Shown: positions 1 to 8,206 of the stretch, piece by piece | How the letters are laid out: every line of letters starts with the position of its first letter | Numbering within the stretch: position 1 is the first letter of the stretch | DNA from: Chloroflexota bacterium | GTDB taxonomy: Bacteria; Chloroflexota; Dehalococcoidia; DSTF01; JACRBR01 | Reading direction: 5' to 3' | DNA length: 58,244 nt | NCBI GenBank assembly: GCA_028872875.1 | Contig: JAGWOC010000012.1 | Location: forward strand, 1-58,244 | Program-made: the position numbers and the translations under genes | The notes under the pieces: model-generated | Told to the model about the DNA's origin: nothing | Database searches by the model: none | Seen by the model: the letters and a program-made list of their open reading frames with translations, nothing else

Positions 1-111
1 CACGTCGCAGGCGTCCCAGTCCTTGACGACCGAGTTCCACTCGCCGCCCGTGTAGCGCGCCGGCTTCTGCACCCGCGCGAACACGCCGTCGAGGTTCCGC
101 ACCACAGCCAT
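1..111 (-). CDS. B12-binding/radical SAM protein, N-terminal fragment (partial)
   Basis: The first 37 codons of a gene that runs off the left edge. The start is the ATG at 111, preceded by GAGGAG seven bases upstream. The peptide contains KPARYTGGEWNSVVKDW, which resembles the opening of the TIGR03960-type radical SAM proteins with a cobalamin-binding domain. In that family this sequence precedes the B12-binding and radical SAM domains, which lie outside the window. The family call rests only on this N-terminal motif, so it is moderate. The gene is divergent from the DUF5678 gene that starts at 174. Confidence 0.6.
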   Translation of the reverse strand, partial: MAVVRNLDGVFARVQKPARYTGGEWNSVVKDWDACDV

Positions 112-173
112 ATCCACACTCCTCAGCACCCATCCTATCGGGCGCGTAGTGCCTTATCAATTGTGCCAGAGAG

Positions 174-530
174 ATGCCCGGTGCCATGGTGTACTCTTCC
201 GACAGCAGCGTCGGTGCCTTGACGGGAGATACGGTGACGGAGACTGTAGATGCGGCACGTGCGTCACGGGATGTCGAGTCGCTCGGCAGGCCGGAAGACG
301 CTGCCCGTGAGCTGAGCGCGTTCGCGCGCGACGCCGCTGTCCTCTCGTCGGACCGCGAACGCCTGATTGAGCTCTACGAGAAGCAGTGGGTCGCCATTTA
401 CGATGGCGAAGTGCGGGCACACGCGCGCGGCTTGCCGGCCCTGCTTGCGCGGGTCGACCGCCTCGGGCTCCCGCGCGCGCGCACCATCGTCCGGTACATC
501 GACCGCAATGAGCGCACGATGATACTCTAG
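174..530 (+). CDS. DUF5678 domain protein
   Basis: A 118-residue protein of unknown function. The C-terminal half (about residues 60-105) has the KQWVAIYDGEV-x-A core followed by an LLARVDRLGL helix, a pattern I associate with DUF5678. The N-terminal 40 residues are acidic and low in complexity. An alternative start at the ATG at 186 would remove four residues. The gene ends eight bases before the retropepsin-like gene at 538. Small proteins of this type are often paired with a retropepsin-like protein, so the two are probably co-transcribed and may work together. No catalytic residues are apparent. Confidence 0.6.
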   Translation: MPGAMVYSSDSSVGALTGDTVTETVDAARASRDVESLGRPEDAARELSAFARDAAVLSSDRERLIELYEKQWVAIYDGEVRAHARGLPALLARVDRLGLPRARTIVRYIDRNERTMIL

Positions 531-537
531 GGCCATC

Positions 538-1293
538 ATGCTTCGGGGACGGTTTGGCAACACCACGGGGCGGCCCTATATCGAGGGCCGCCTTCTGCTT
601 CCGCGGCTCGCGCTGCGATCGGAGATCTCGTTCTGCATCGACACCGGCGCTGACCGTACGATCCTGCTGCCGAGCGATAGCATGCGCATGAACCTCGACT
701 TCTCGCGTCTCGGGAACAAGGCCGTCGCCGTTGGCATTGGCGGTGCCGCCGCGATGTTCGATGAAGAGGCGGTGGTTGCCTTCGCCGACAAGCTTGCGGT
801 GTACGTCAACCGGCTGCGCATCAAGATCGCCGCCAATCAACCGAGCATCCGCGACCTTCCCTCGCTGCTCGGGCGCGACGTCCTGCATCGTTGGCACATG
901 AACTACCACCCGGGCGGGAATCGGTTGACCATGCGCGTGGTAACCGCGGATCGCATCCTTCCCCTCGGGACTCGCCGGTGGCGAGACAAGGCGACGGGCG
1001 CCGCGCCCTATCTCGTCCCCACCGCACTCCCCACCACGCCGCCCTCTTCCGCCCACGCGTACGGCATCGCCGGCGTGTTGCACGCGACGCCGGCCTCCCC
1101 CGCGCGGTCGAGCGCGATCAGCCCGCCCGACGCGCCGAGCCGCCGCGCCAGCAGCGCGACCGCCGCCTCGCACGCCGCCTGTGCGGACGCGCCGCGTGCG
1201 ATGTCGTCGCAGACGCGCTTGCTCGCGACGAGCTTCATCAGCGCCTCACCGTCGCCCGTCGCGGCGACCGCGGCCGAGGCGTTGTCGGCGTAG
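538..1293 (+). CDS. Retropepsin-like aspartyl protease domain protein with an extended C-terminus
   Basis: Residues 31-39 read SFCIDTGAD, the DTG(A) active-site loop of single-domain retroviral-type aspartyl proteases (D35). The domain runs to about residue 144 (GRDVLHRW, then a beta-rich NRLTMRVVTADRILPLG), which is typical of stand-alone bacterial retropepsins that act as dimers. The frame then continues for about 107 more residues, to the stop at 1293, antisense to the isoaspartyl peptidase gene. That tail has no family resemblance and its composition is what an antisense frame gives in high-G+C DNA. A small hairpin (971-985, CTCGCC-GGT-GGCGAG) lies where the domain ends. The true end of the protein is therefore uncertain, while the domain call itself is good. 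Confidence 0.6.
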   Translation: MLRGRFGNTTGRPYIEGRLLLPRLALRSEISFCIDTGADRTILLPSDSMRMNLDFSRLGNKAVAVGIGGAAAMFDEEAVVAFADKLAVYVNRLRIKIAANQPSIRDLPSLLGRDVLHRWHMNYHPGGNRLTMRVVTADRILPLGTRRWRDKATGAAPYLVPTALPTTPPSSAHAYGIAGVLHATPASPARSSAISPPDAPSRRASSATAASHAACADAPRAMSSQTRLLATSFISASPSPVAATAAEALSA

Positions 1294-1871
1294 CCGCCGC
1301 AGCCCGCGAGCGGGCTGTCGCCGATGCGCCCCGGCATCTTGCGCGGGATGCCGCCCGTCGAGACGGCGACCGCCAGGTTGCCCGCGCGGTCGCGGGCCAC
1401 GGCGCCGACGGTGTCGCCCGCCGCCTGCGCCGCGTCGGCCGGGTGCAGCGGCCAGCCCCGCGTGTCGCAGCGCGGGAAGCCGATCGCGTCCGCGAACCGC
1501 GACGCACCCTCGCCCGCGAGCAGCGTGTGCGGCGTGTCCGTCATCACGCGCCGCGCCAGGCTCACCGGGTTGCAGACGTCGCGCACGACGGCGACCGCGC
1601 CCAGCCCCAGCGTCGCGCCGTCCATGATCAGCGCGTCCATCTCCACGTCGCCCGCGAGGTTGCGGAAGCTGCCGCGGCCGGCGTTCAGCGACGGCTCGTC
1701 TTCGAGGAGGCGCACCGCCGCCTCGACCGCGTCGAGCGCGCTGCCGCCGCGCGCGATGATCGTCTCGCCGGCGCGCGCCGCCTCCTCGCACGCGGCAAGC
1801 GCGCGGCGCAGCCGCTCGGCCTGCCCGGCCCAGCCGCCAGCGCCGCCGTGCACGATGATGCTCGCCTTCAC
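1008..1871 (-). CDS. Isoaspartyl peptidase / plant-type L-asparaginase (Ntn hydrolase)
   Basis: A 287-residue member of the T2 family, made as a precursor that cleaves itself into alpha and beta chains. The nucleophile is Thr154 in GDTVGAVARD. The following substrate loop STGG, KMPGRIGDSP and GCGGYADN are family hallmarks. The N-terminal IVHGGAGGW and LNAGRGSFRN match the alpha chain. The enzyme hydrolyses beta-aspartyl dipeptides and often L-asparagine. The inter-chain linker is short (roughly residues 130-153). Its last third lies opposite the tail of the retropepsin-like frame. The downstream gene is convergent. Confidence 0.93.
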   Translation of the reverse strand: MKASIIVHGGAGGWAGQAERLRRALAACEEAARAGETIIARGGSALDAVEAAVRLLEDEPSLNAGRGSFRNLAGDVEMDALIMDGATLGLGAVAVVRDVCNPVSLARRVMTDTPHTLLAGEGASRFADAIGFPRCDTRGWPLHPADAAQAAGDTVGAVARDRAGNLAVAVSTGGIPRKMPGRIGDSPLAGCGGYADNASAAVAATGDGEALMKLVASKRVCDDIARGASAQAACEAAVALLARRLGASGGLIALDRAGEAGVACNTPAMPYAWAEEGGVVGSAVGTR

Positions 1872-1881
1872 GCCGCCCTGC

Positions 1882-2499
1882 TTACGCTTGTGGCCGCTGG
1901 CGGCGCTCTCCCCAGCGGTCCCAGTACGTGACCTTCTCGGGTGGCAGCCGCGCCGGCTCGCCGAAGGACCCGCGCGGATGCCCGACCGGGATCAGCGCCA
2001 TCGTGTCGACGTCCGCCGGGATCCCGAGCAGCTCCTTCACGTCCTGCTCGTGCAGCCGGTGCAGCGTTGTCAGGGTCGTGCCCAGCCCGAGCGCGCGCGC
2101 CGCCAGCATCAGGTTCTGCACCGCGGGATAGATCGACGCGCCCGCGCTCAGGTCGGCGCCGCGGTTGCCACGCTGCGTCGCGATGATCAGCACGGGCACC
2201 TCCGCCAGATGGTTCGCCAGGTAGTCCGCCGACCTGAAGGTGCGCGCCATCGCCTCGTTCGCCAGCATCGCCTCGCGGTTGCGGCCGTAGACCTTGTTCC
2301 ATCCGTCGAGATACCAGGCGCCGATCGTTCGCTTCGCCGCCTCGTCGCGGACCACGATGAAGTTCCAGCCCTGCGCGTTGCCGCCGCTCGGCGCGTGGAT
2401 CGCCGCGTCGAGGATCGTCCACAGGTCATCGTCCGAGACCGGGTCGGGCTTGAGGCGCCGCATCGCCCGCTGCGTCCGCACGACGTCGAAGAAGTCCAC
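1882..2499 (-). CDS. Nitroreductase family protein (FMN-dependent)
   Basis: I take the GTG at 2499 as start because AAAGGTGA precedes it at good spacing and the protein then opens VDFFDVVRTQRAMRRLKPDPV, the usual N-terminus of the family. The frame could be extended to 2583, but that would run into parB. The product is 205 residues. RAMRR and APSGGN are FMN-contact motifs, and the LGLGTTLTT segment is the conserved core helix and strand. Substrates of these NAD(P)H:FMN oxidoreductases cannot be told from sequence. The gene lies downstream of parB on the same strand and ends 11 bases before the isoaspartyl peptidase begins. Confidence 0.88.
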   Translation of the reverse strand: MDFFDVVRTQRAMRRLKPDPVSDDDLWTILDAAIHAPSGGNAQGWNFIVVRDEAAKRTIGAWYLDGWNKVYGRNREAMLANEAMARTFRSADYLANHLAEVPVLIIATQRGNRGADLSAGASIYPAVQNLMLAARALGLGTTLTTLHRLHEQDVKELLGIPADVDTMALIPVGHPRGSFGEPARLPPEKVTYWDRWGERRQRPQA

Positions 2500-2579
2500 G
2501 CTGTCACCTTTCGTGATCGAAGAGACACCGCCGCTTGTGGGTATGATGATCCCCTGGCTTTCGCCAGTCGCCGGCCCGC

Positions 2580-3464
2580 TCACCCGCGCGTGAGCCGCTC
2601 GACGATCCCTTCGAGCTCATCGTCGCTGTGGAAGCGGATGACGATGCGCCCGCCCGTGCGCCCCCTGGTCAGCGATACGCGCGCCCCGAGCGCGCCGCGC
2701 AGCGACGCCTCGATCTCGCGTACCTGCGGATCAGGTTTCTGTACCTGGGCGGCGGCGCGCGCGCCGTCGCGCCTGGCCGGCGCCGTCTCCTTGAGCAGCC
2801 GCGCGATCTCCTCCGTCTGGCGCACCGTCAGCGCGTCGGCGACGATCCGCCGCCAGGCGTCGAGCCGCGTCGGCGAGCCCTCGATGGCCAGCAGCGCCCG
2901 CGCGTGGCCTTCGCTGATCTGGCCGGAGGTGAGGCTGGCGCGGATGTCCTCCTCGAGCGTCAGGAGCCGGATCGTGTTCGCCACCCGCGTCCGGCTGCGG
3001 CCGACGCGCTGCGCGATGCGCTCCTGCGTCATACCGAAGTCGTCGGCGAGCCGCTTGAACGCCGCCGCCTCCTCCAGCGGGTTGAGGTCCTGCCGCTGGA
3101 GGTTCTCGACCAGCGCCATCTCGAGGAGCGCGGCGCCCGCCGCCTCGCGGACCACCACCGGCACGCGCGTGACGCCCGCCAGGCGCGCCGCCTGCAGGCG
3201 GCGCTCCCCGGCGATGAGCTGGTAGGTGCTGACACCCATCTCCGAGCGCACCTGCGTCACGACGAGCGGCTGCAAGATGCCGTGCTCGCGGATGCTCTCC
3301 GCCAGCTCGCGCAGCGACTCCGCGTCGAAGTGCGCCCGCGGCTGCTCCGGATTCGGCACGACCAGGTCGATGTCGACGGTCTCGGCCGCGGACGACCCCT
3401 CGCCCGTCTTCGGGATGAGCGACGACAGCCCGCGTCCCAGTGCCTGCCGGTGAGATGACGTCAT
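2580..3464 (-). CDS. parB: ParB/Spo0J chromosome partition protein
   Basis: A 294-residue ParB. The N-terminal RQALGRGLSSLIP is the conserved ParA-interacting peptide. It is followed by the ParB/Srx CTPase region (PNPEQPRAHFD, GILQPLVV, YQLIAGERRLQAARLAG; about residues 30-125), then the helix-turn-helix parS reader (NPLEEAAAFKRLADDFGMTQERIAQRVGRSR; about 125-165). The C-terminal dimerisation domain ends in FHSDDELEGIVERL. Its start overlaps the parA stop (ATGA). It should load at parS sites, and two good matches lie at 8105-8222 in the same gene block. Confidence 0.96.
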   Translation of the reverse strand: MTSSHRQALGRGLSSLIPKTGEGSSAAETVDIDLVVPNPEQPRAHFDAESLRELAESIREHGILQPLVVTQVRSEMGVSTYQLIAGERRLQAARLAGVTRVPVVVREAAGAALLEMALVENLQRQDLNPLEEAAAFKRLADDFGMTQERIAQRVGRSRTRVANTIRLLTLEEDIRASLTSGQISEGHARALLAIEGSPTRLDAWRRIVADALTVRQTEEIARLLKETAPARRDGARAAAQVQKPDPQVREIEASLRGALGARVSLTRGRTGGRIVIRFHSDDELEGIVERLTRG

Positions 3465-4249
3465 GCCGGTACCTCCGTCCTCGACCTGCCGTGCGGCCCG
3501 TCCGGGTTGATCAGCTCCATCGCCAGCTCGCCGTACGCCCGTGCGGCCCGCGACGACGGGTCGTACTGCGAGATCGCCAGCCCGTGGCTGGGCGCCTCGC
3601 TCAGCCGCACGCTGCGCGGGATCACCGTCGCGAACGTGTTGGCGAAGTGCGCCCGCACCTCGTCCGCTACCTGCTGCGAGAGGTTCGTGCGGCCGTCGAA
3701 CATCGTCAGGAGCAGCCCCCGCAGCCGCAGCGATGAGTTAAGATTTCTTCGCACCAGCTCCAGTGTCGCCGTGAGCTGGCTTAACCCCTCGAGGGCCAGG
3801 TACTCGCACTGCACCGGCACGATCACCTCATCCGCCGCTGACAGCGCGTTCACCGTCAGCAGCCCGAGCGACGGCGGGCAGTCGATGAGGATGTAGTCGT
3901 ACGCGTCCCGTACGGCGTCGAGGGCCCGCTTGAGCCGGAACTCGCGCGCCATCATCGGGACCAGCTCGACCTCCGCGCCGGCGAGCGCGGGCGCGGCCGG
4001 CGCGAGCGTCAGCCCTTCGATGCTCGTCGGCACGGCGATATCCGCGACGGGCAGGCCGGCGATCACCACCTCGTATGTGGTCGCCCCGTCCGGGCGGATG
4101 CCCAGCCCCGCGCTCGAGTTCGCCTGGGGGTCGAAGTCGAAGATCAGCACCTGCTTGCCGTGCATGGCCAGCGCGGCGCCGAGATTGATCGCGGTCGTCG
4201 TCTTGCCGACGCCGCCCTTCTGGTTCGCCAGCGCGATCACCGCGCTCAC
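3461..4249 (-). CDS. parA: ParA/Soj chromosome partition ATPase
   Basis: A 262-residue deviant-Walker ATPase starting at the GTG at 4249, which overlaps the upstream kinase stop (GTGA). Residues 10-18 are QKGGVGKTT (the signature lysine and P-loop). DFDPQANSSAGLG is the switch I region and YDYILIDCPPSLGLLTVNAL is Walker B. It binds DNA non-specifically in the ATP form and is stimulated by ParB to move parS regions. The much longer frame that reaches 4513 is an artefact running through the upstream gene. The gene is translationally coupled to both neighbours. Confidence 0.96.
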   Translation of the reverse strand: MSAVIALANQKGGVGKTTTAINLGAALAMHGKQVLIFDFDPQANSSAGLGIRPDGATTYEVVIAGLPVADIAVPTSIEGLTLAPAAPALAGAEVELVPMMAREFRLKRALDAVRDAYDYILIDCPPSLGLLTVNALSAADEVIVPVQCEYLALEGLSQLTATLELVRRNLNSSLRLRGLLLTMFDGRTNLSQQVADEVRAHFANTFATVIPRSVRLSEAPSHGLAISQYDPSSRAARAYGELAMELINPDGPHGRSRTEVPA

Positions 4250-5094
4250 CGCAGCGCCACCTGCGGGTACTGCCGTAGCCGCGCTTCGATCTCCTCCCGC
4301 CCGGGGATGGATGTGACGCCGATGCCACTCACGGACAGGCTCGCCGCCGCCGCGCCGAAGCGCGCCGACTCCGTGGCGTCGCCCGTCTCGCGCAGCCGCA
4401 CGAGGAGCGCCGTGGCGAAGGTGTCGCCGGCGCCCGTCGGGTCCACTTCGACCTCGGGGAAGGCGTCCATGCGCCGCCAGGCGCCCCGCACGCAGAGGCG
4501 CGCCCCCTTCCACGATTCGGTCATCGCCACCGTCGGCACCTCGCGCGTCCAGCGCTCGAGGGCGTCGCCGCCGTCACTCAGGTCCTCGTCCGAGACGAAG
4601 AGCACGTCGCAGCCATGCCAGAACGGCTCGCCGGTCCACGCCGTGTGCCGCACATGACCCGTGCCGTCTACCACGCGTAACCACCCTTGCGCCGATACGC
4701 CGCATAGCGGCGCGCGTACGAATAAGCTACCGAAGTCCGGCGCCAGCTCCCCGAGCACCGGGCCCAGCAACACAAGCGGCGCCGCACGCCACGCGTCCGG
4801 CACGATGTCGCGCGGGATCGCATCTGCCCGCGATCGTACGCTCTGGCGGCGCTGGCCGCCAACATAGACGTTCTCGAAACACGTCGTCGCCGCCGAGGTG
4901 TGCTGCACGACCTGCGCGAACGGCAGGGCCGCCTGGACGTCGAGGTCGTCGGCCGCCGCCGTGACGATGCCCACCGAGAGCCCCAGGCGGTGCGCCTGCA
5001 CCGCCGCGAACGTCACGGTGCCGCCGAGCCGCCAGCCGTCCCCGGCGAGGTCTCGCACGGCGTGGCCGACGACGACGAAGTCCGGCGCTGTCAT
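4246..5094 (-). CDS. PfkB-family carbohydrate or nucleoside kinase
   Basis: A 282-residue ribokinase-fold protein. The start is ATG 5094, 16 bases after the jag stop; upstream starts would lie inside jag. The C-terminal VDPTGAGDTFATALL is the PfkB signature 2 with the catalytic Asp (GAGD), and the N-terminal GGTVTFAAVQAHRLGL matches the substrate-binding GG motif. The sugar substrate cannot be assigned. It is coupled to parA by a GTGA overlap, so it belongs to the same transcript as the partition genes, although a functional link is not obvious. Confidence 0.85.
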   Translation of the reverse strand: MTAPDFVVVGHAVRDLAGDGWRLGGTVTFAAVQAHRLGLSVGIVTAAADDLDVQAALPFAQVVQHTSAATTCFENVYVGGQRRQSVRSRADAIPRDIVPDAWRAAPLVLLGPVLGELAPDFGSLFVRAPLCGVSAQGWLRVVDGTGHVRHTAWTGEPFWHGCDVLFVSDEDLSDGGDALERWTREVPTVAMTESWKGARLCVRGAWRRMDAFPEVEVDPTGAGDTFATALLVRLRETGDATESARFGAAAASLSVSGIGVTSIPGREEIEARLRQYPQVALR

Positions 5095-5110
5095 CGGCTG
5101 ACGGCAGCCG

Positions 5111-5827
5111 TCATCGGCGCGGCGAGATCGAGACCTTGCGGTCGTCACCCTCGCCGCTGCTCTCGGTGGTCACGTAGCGGTCCTCGGCGAGCGCGATGTG
5201 GATGATGCGGCGCTCGTTCGGCGGCATCGGCTCGAGGGTCACCGGACGCTTCGTGCGCTTGACCTGGTCGGCCATGTGTCTCGCCAGCGTGTTGAGCTGG
5301 CGCTCGCGCCGCCGGCGGTACCCTTCCACATCGACGGTGAAGAGGATGCGTTCGCCGTAGCGGCGCATCATCATCAGGTTGAGCAGGTACTGCAGCGACG
5401 CCAGCGTCTCACCCCGGCGGCCGATCAGGATCCCCAGGTCGTCGCCCTCGATGTCGAGCACGGCCTTGACCAGCCCCATGCCGTCGCCCGGCGTCTCGGC
5501 GTCGCGGATCGACACGTCCGCCGTCACGCCCATGATCGCCAGCATCGTGTCGAGCGTCTGCGCCGCGACCTCCGCCTCGTCCTCGATGTACCCACTCTCG
5601 CCGTCGGGGCCGGTGTCGCCCGCCTGCCCCGCCGGCGGTTCGGCCGCGTCGCCGTCCGCGAGCAGCCGCACGCGGACGCGCGCCTGGCCGGCGCCGACCC
5701 CGAGGATGCCGCCGCGGCCCTCGCTGAGGACCTCGATGCTGACGTCCTCACGCGCGGCGCCGAGCTCGGCGAGCGCGTGTTCCACCGCTTCTTCGATCGT
5801 CTTACCGCTTGCCTCGACGTCGGCCAT
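5111..5827 (-). CDS. jag: Jag (SpoIIIJ-associated) RNA-binding protein
   Basis: A 238-residue protein with three parts. First is an N-terminal Jag-N domain (residues 1-52, GKTIEEAVEHALAELG and GGILGVGAGQARVRV). Then comes an acidic linker and a KH domain with the GxxG-like loop LIGRRGETLASLQYLL. Last is an R3H domain with MPPNERRIIHIALAEDR near the C-terminus. The ATG at 5827 has GAAGGA at the right distance and lies inside the last 26 bases of yidC, a common arrangement. KhpB/Jag proteins bind RNA and are linked to membrane insertion and cell-wall control. Confidence 0.93.
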   Translation of the reverse strand: MADVEASGKTIEEAVEHALAELGAAREDVSIEVLSEGRGGILGVGAGQARVRVRLLADGDAAEPPAGQAGDTGPDGESGYIEDEAEVAAQTLDTMLAIMGVTADVSIRDAETPGDGMGLVKAVLDIEGDDLGILIGRRGETLASLQYLLNLMMMRRYGERILFTVDVEGYRRRRERQLNTLARHMADQVKRTKRPVTLEPMPPNERRIIHIALAEDRYVTTESSGEGDDRKVSISPRR

Positions 5828-6755
5828 GGCGTTTCCTTCGTGTGCTCTGGCCCGCGGCGGCGGCCGCCGGCCCTCCATCTTCTTCGATCTCCGCTTCCGG
5901 CGCGCCGGACGCCGCTTCGTCGCGGCCGTTGCGCCCGGCCGCCTCGTCCCGCTGGTCCGCCTCCACGCGGCTGCGCTTGGCCGCGGGGGCGGGGGCCGGA
6001 TTCACGGAGAGCAGACTCTTCCACTCGAACGTCCTGCCCATGTAGAAGTACTGGAGCACGACGCCGGAAGCGTTCGAGACCGCCCAGTAGAGCGCCAGGC
6101 CCGCGGGCACGTTGAGGCTCCAGAAGCCGAAGATGAGCGGCATCATCCACGTCATCATCTGCGCGGTCTGCGCCTGCTGCGAGTTTGCCGCTCCCGGCGC
6201 CGGTGCCGGCGTGATCATCTTCTGCTGGATGTACATCGTCGCGCCGACGATGAACGGCAGCAGGTACGACTTGTCCGGCACCGCCAGGTTCCAGAAGGCC
6301 AGAGTGCTGTTGAGGGGCACCGCCGTGTGGATGAAGGCCACCGGGTACAGGTTCTGAGACAGGGAGACGAGGCTCTCGGGCGCCGTCCCGAGCGAGGTGC
6401 GGATCACGTCGTAGAGCGCGATCCAGATCGGCATCTGCACCAGCATCGGCAGGACGCAGCCGAGGGGGTTGACGCCGTGCTCCTTGTAGAGCGCCATGGT
6501 CTCGGCCTGGAGCTTCTTGGGGTCCTTGCCCTTGTACTTCTTCTGCAGCTCCTGCAGCTTGGGCTGCATCGCCTGCATCGCCCGGCTCTGCTTGTACTGG
6601 CTCGCGGTGAGCGGCCAGGTGACCACCTTGGTGAGCAGGGTGAAGGTGATGATGGCGATGCCGTAGTTGCCGCCAAACACGCGTGCCAGCACCACGAGGA
6701 TGTTCGTGATGGGGTACACAAGCAGCAGGTCGAACAGGGTGACGATTCCGCCCAT
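5802..6755 (-). CDS. yidC: YidC/Oxa1 membrane protein insertase
   Basis: A 317-residue insertase of the short type without the large periplasmic domain. Membrane segments surround residues 8-28 and 30-50. A positively charged cytoplasmic hairpin follows (KLQELQKKYKGKDPKKLQAE), then the conserved hydrophobic core (GVNPLGCVLPMLVQMPIWIALYDVIR) and later helices with MMTWMMPLIFGFWSLNVPAGLALYW. The charged C-terminal tail, rich in Arg and Lys, would contact ribosomes. It overlaps jag downstream and follows the PQQ-propeller lipoprotein by 17 bases. Confidence 0.95.
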   Translation of the reverse strand: MGGIVTLFDLLLVYPITNILVVLARVFGGNYGIAIITFTLLTKVVTWPLTASQYKQSRAMQAMQPKLQELQKKYKGKDPKKLQAETMALYKEHGVNPLGCVLPMLVQMPIWIALYDVIRTSLGTAPESLVSLSQNLYPVAFIHTAVPLNSTLAFWNLAVPDKSYLLPFIVGATMYIQQKMITPAPAPGAANSQQAQTAQMMTWMMPLIFGFWSLNVPAGLALYWAVSNASGVVLQYFYMGRTFEWKSLLSVNPAPAPAAKRSRVEADQRDEAAGRNGRDEAASGAPEAEIEEDGGPAAAAAGQSTRRKRHGRRRGKR

Positions 6756-6772
6756 AGCCGGTTAGGTCATCT

Positions 6773-8173
6773 CTACTTCAGCGTGTAGGTCGAGCTGGCG
6801 GTCAGTGCCTTCGTCGCGTCCAGGACGATGAGCTGTGCGCTCTGCGGCGACACGTACACTTTCCCTGACGCGTCTGCCGTGAGATTCGCGTACACCGTGC
6901 TGCCGGTGAGGAACGCGCTGCCGACCGCCTGGCCGGTCGAAAGGTCGAGCTTGTACACCTGCCCCGCCTTGTTGCCGACGATCAGCCCGCCGCCGGCGAC
7001 GGCCGGTGATGACCGGACGGGCGAGCCGGTGTCGAACGGCTTCGGCCATTTCGGGGCGCCGCTCGCCGCGTCTACAGCGTACACTCTGCCATCCAGGTTC
7101 GCAGCATACACGACGCCGCCCTCGACGCGCGGCGCCCCCCAGAACCAGTTGCCGCCGGTGAACGACCACGCCTGCGTGCCGTCGGCCGCCTTCACCGCGT
7201 AGAGCTTGTTGTCGAAGGCGCCGACGTAGACGTAGGCGCCCGATACGGTCGCGGCCCCGGCGATGCCGGCGTTCGCGTTCTTGAACGTCCAGCGGGTCTT
7301 GCCGGAGGGGTCGAGCGCGTAGAGCGTGCCGTCGAGCGACGTCGCGTACACGATGCCATCGACGACGGTCGGCGTCGACCAGACCTCGCCGTTCGTCGGG
7401 ACGGTCCATTTGATCGCGCCGCTGGCCGCGTCGGCCGCGTAGACCCGCCTGCCCTTCGAGCCGTAGTAGATCGTGTCGCCCGCCACCGCCACGCCGCCGA
7501 TCATCTCGGAGCCAACGTTGGTGGCCCACACCAGATGGCCCGTCGCCGCGTCGAGCGCCAGCACGACGCCGCGGAACGCGGCCGCGTAGAGCGTCTTGCC
7601 ATCGGCAGACACGCCGAGGTCGCCGTAGAACGCCTGGAGGTTCGACAGTGCATCCCTGGTGGCTGCCGTAGCGGCGTCGACGTCGGCGCTGAACTTCGAC
7701 TTCTCTGCCGGCGATGCGGTGGTCGAGCTGAGGAACGTCTTCAGGTCGGTGATAGTTGGGCCCTGTGCGTTGAGCGCCTTCACCTTCGCGAGGAGCGTCG
7801 TCTTCTGGTCCGCCGGGATGCTGAGCGCGTCGACCTCCGCGCCGAGCCGGGCTGCGGCCGTGCTCGCGATGGGGTACGTCGTGCGGTCGACGGGGGGGAA
7901 CTGCCAGACGGGCGTCGTGACGTTGGGCGGCAGCGCGTAGAGATGGCCGGTGTGGGCGGCGATGATGAGCTGCTCGCCGGTCGCGGACTTGAGGAGGAGC
8001 GGCGGCGACCACCCCTGCGGGCTCTGCGTGGAAGTACAGGCGGCCGCGAGCAGTGCCAACAGCCCGGCGGCGGCGAGCGCCAGCGCCCTGCGCCTGGCAA
8101 CGCGGGTTTCACGTGAAACATGCGGCAGGGGCGCGACAGCGCCGGAGGCGGCTGGCGACAGGGGAGTAGGCAT
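6773..8173 (-). CDS. PQQ-type beta-propeller lipoprotein
   Basis: A 466-residue secreted lipoprotein. After a short Arg-rich stretch, a hydrophobic run ALALAAAGLLALLAAACTS forms a lipobox, so the Cys would be lipidated. The rest is a string of PQQ-like or BamB-like blades (repeated VYAADAASGAIKWTVP and LYALDPSGKTRWTF units), with a helical insertion at about residues 100-150. BamB-like scaffolding or binding roles are typical and no enzyme residues are evident. I chose the ATG at 8173; the frame is open to 8254, but that extension consists of parS and spacer DNA. Residues encoded by the parS copy at 8105-8120 read HVSRET. The position between yidD and yidC is unusual. Confidence 0.82.
   Translation of the reverse strand: MPTPLSPAASGAVAPLPHVSRETRVARRRALALAAAGLLALLAAACTSTQSPQGWSPPLLLKSATGEQLIIAAHTGHLYALPPNVTTPVWQFPPVDRTTYPIASTAAARLGAEVDALSIPADQKTTLLAKVKALNAQGPTITDLKTFLSSTTASPAEKSKFSADVDAATAATRDALSNLQAFYGDLGVSADGKTLYAAAFRGVVLALDAATGHLVWATNVGSEMIGGVAVAGDTIYYGSKGRRVYAADAASGAIKWTVPTNGEVWSTPTVVDGIVYATSLDGTLYALDPSGKTRWTFKNANAGIAGAATVSGAYVYVGAFDNKLYAVKAADGTQAWSFTGGNWFWGAPRVEGGVVYAANLDGRVYAVDAASGAPKWPKPFDTGSPVRSSPAVAGGGLIVGNKAGQVYKLDLSTGQAVGSAFLTGSTVYANLTADASGKVYVSPQSAQLIVLDATKALTASSTYTLK
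8105..8120. promoter_or_regulatory. parS partition site, copy inside the lipoprotein gene
   Basis: The sequence contains GTTTCACGTGAAAC and matches the 16-base parS consensus TGTTTCACGTGAAACA at 15 of 16 positions. The Noc site differs (ATTTCCCGGGAAAT). The site lies within the N-terminal coding region of the lipoprotein gene and about 4.6 kb from parB. It should be a ParB loading site. Confidence 0.9.
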
Positions 8174-8206
8174 CAATGCCTGTCTCTCGGCACCGGCAGA
8201 GGTTCC

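Noticed and set aside
112-118. TATCCAC-like DnaA box near the left edge
   Set aside because: Single near-match with no cluster of boxes and no dnaA gene. oriC is probably close by, given parS and rnpA, but not visible.
4250-4513. Longer start of ParA
   Set aside because: The extra 88 residues are antisense-like and overlap the kinase gene. The GTGA overlap at 4246-4249 fits the true start.
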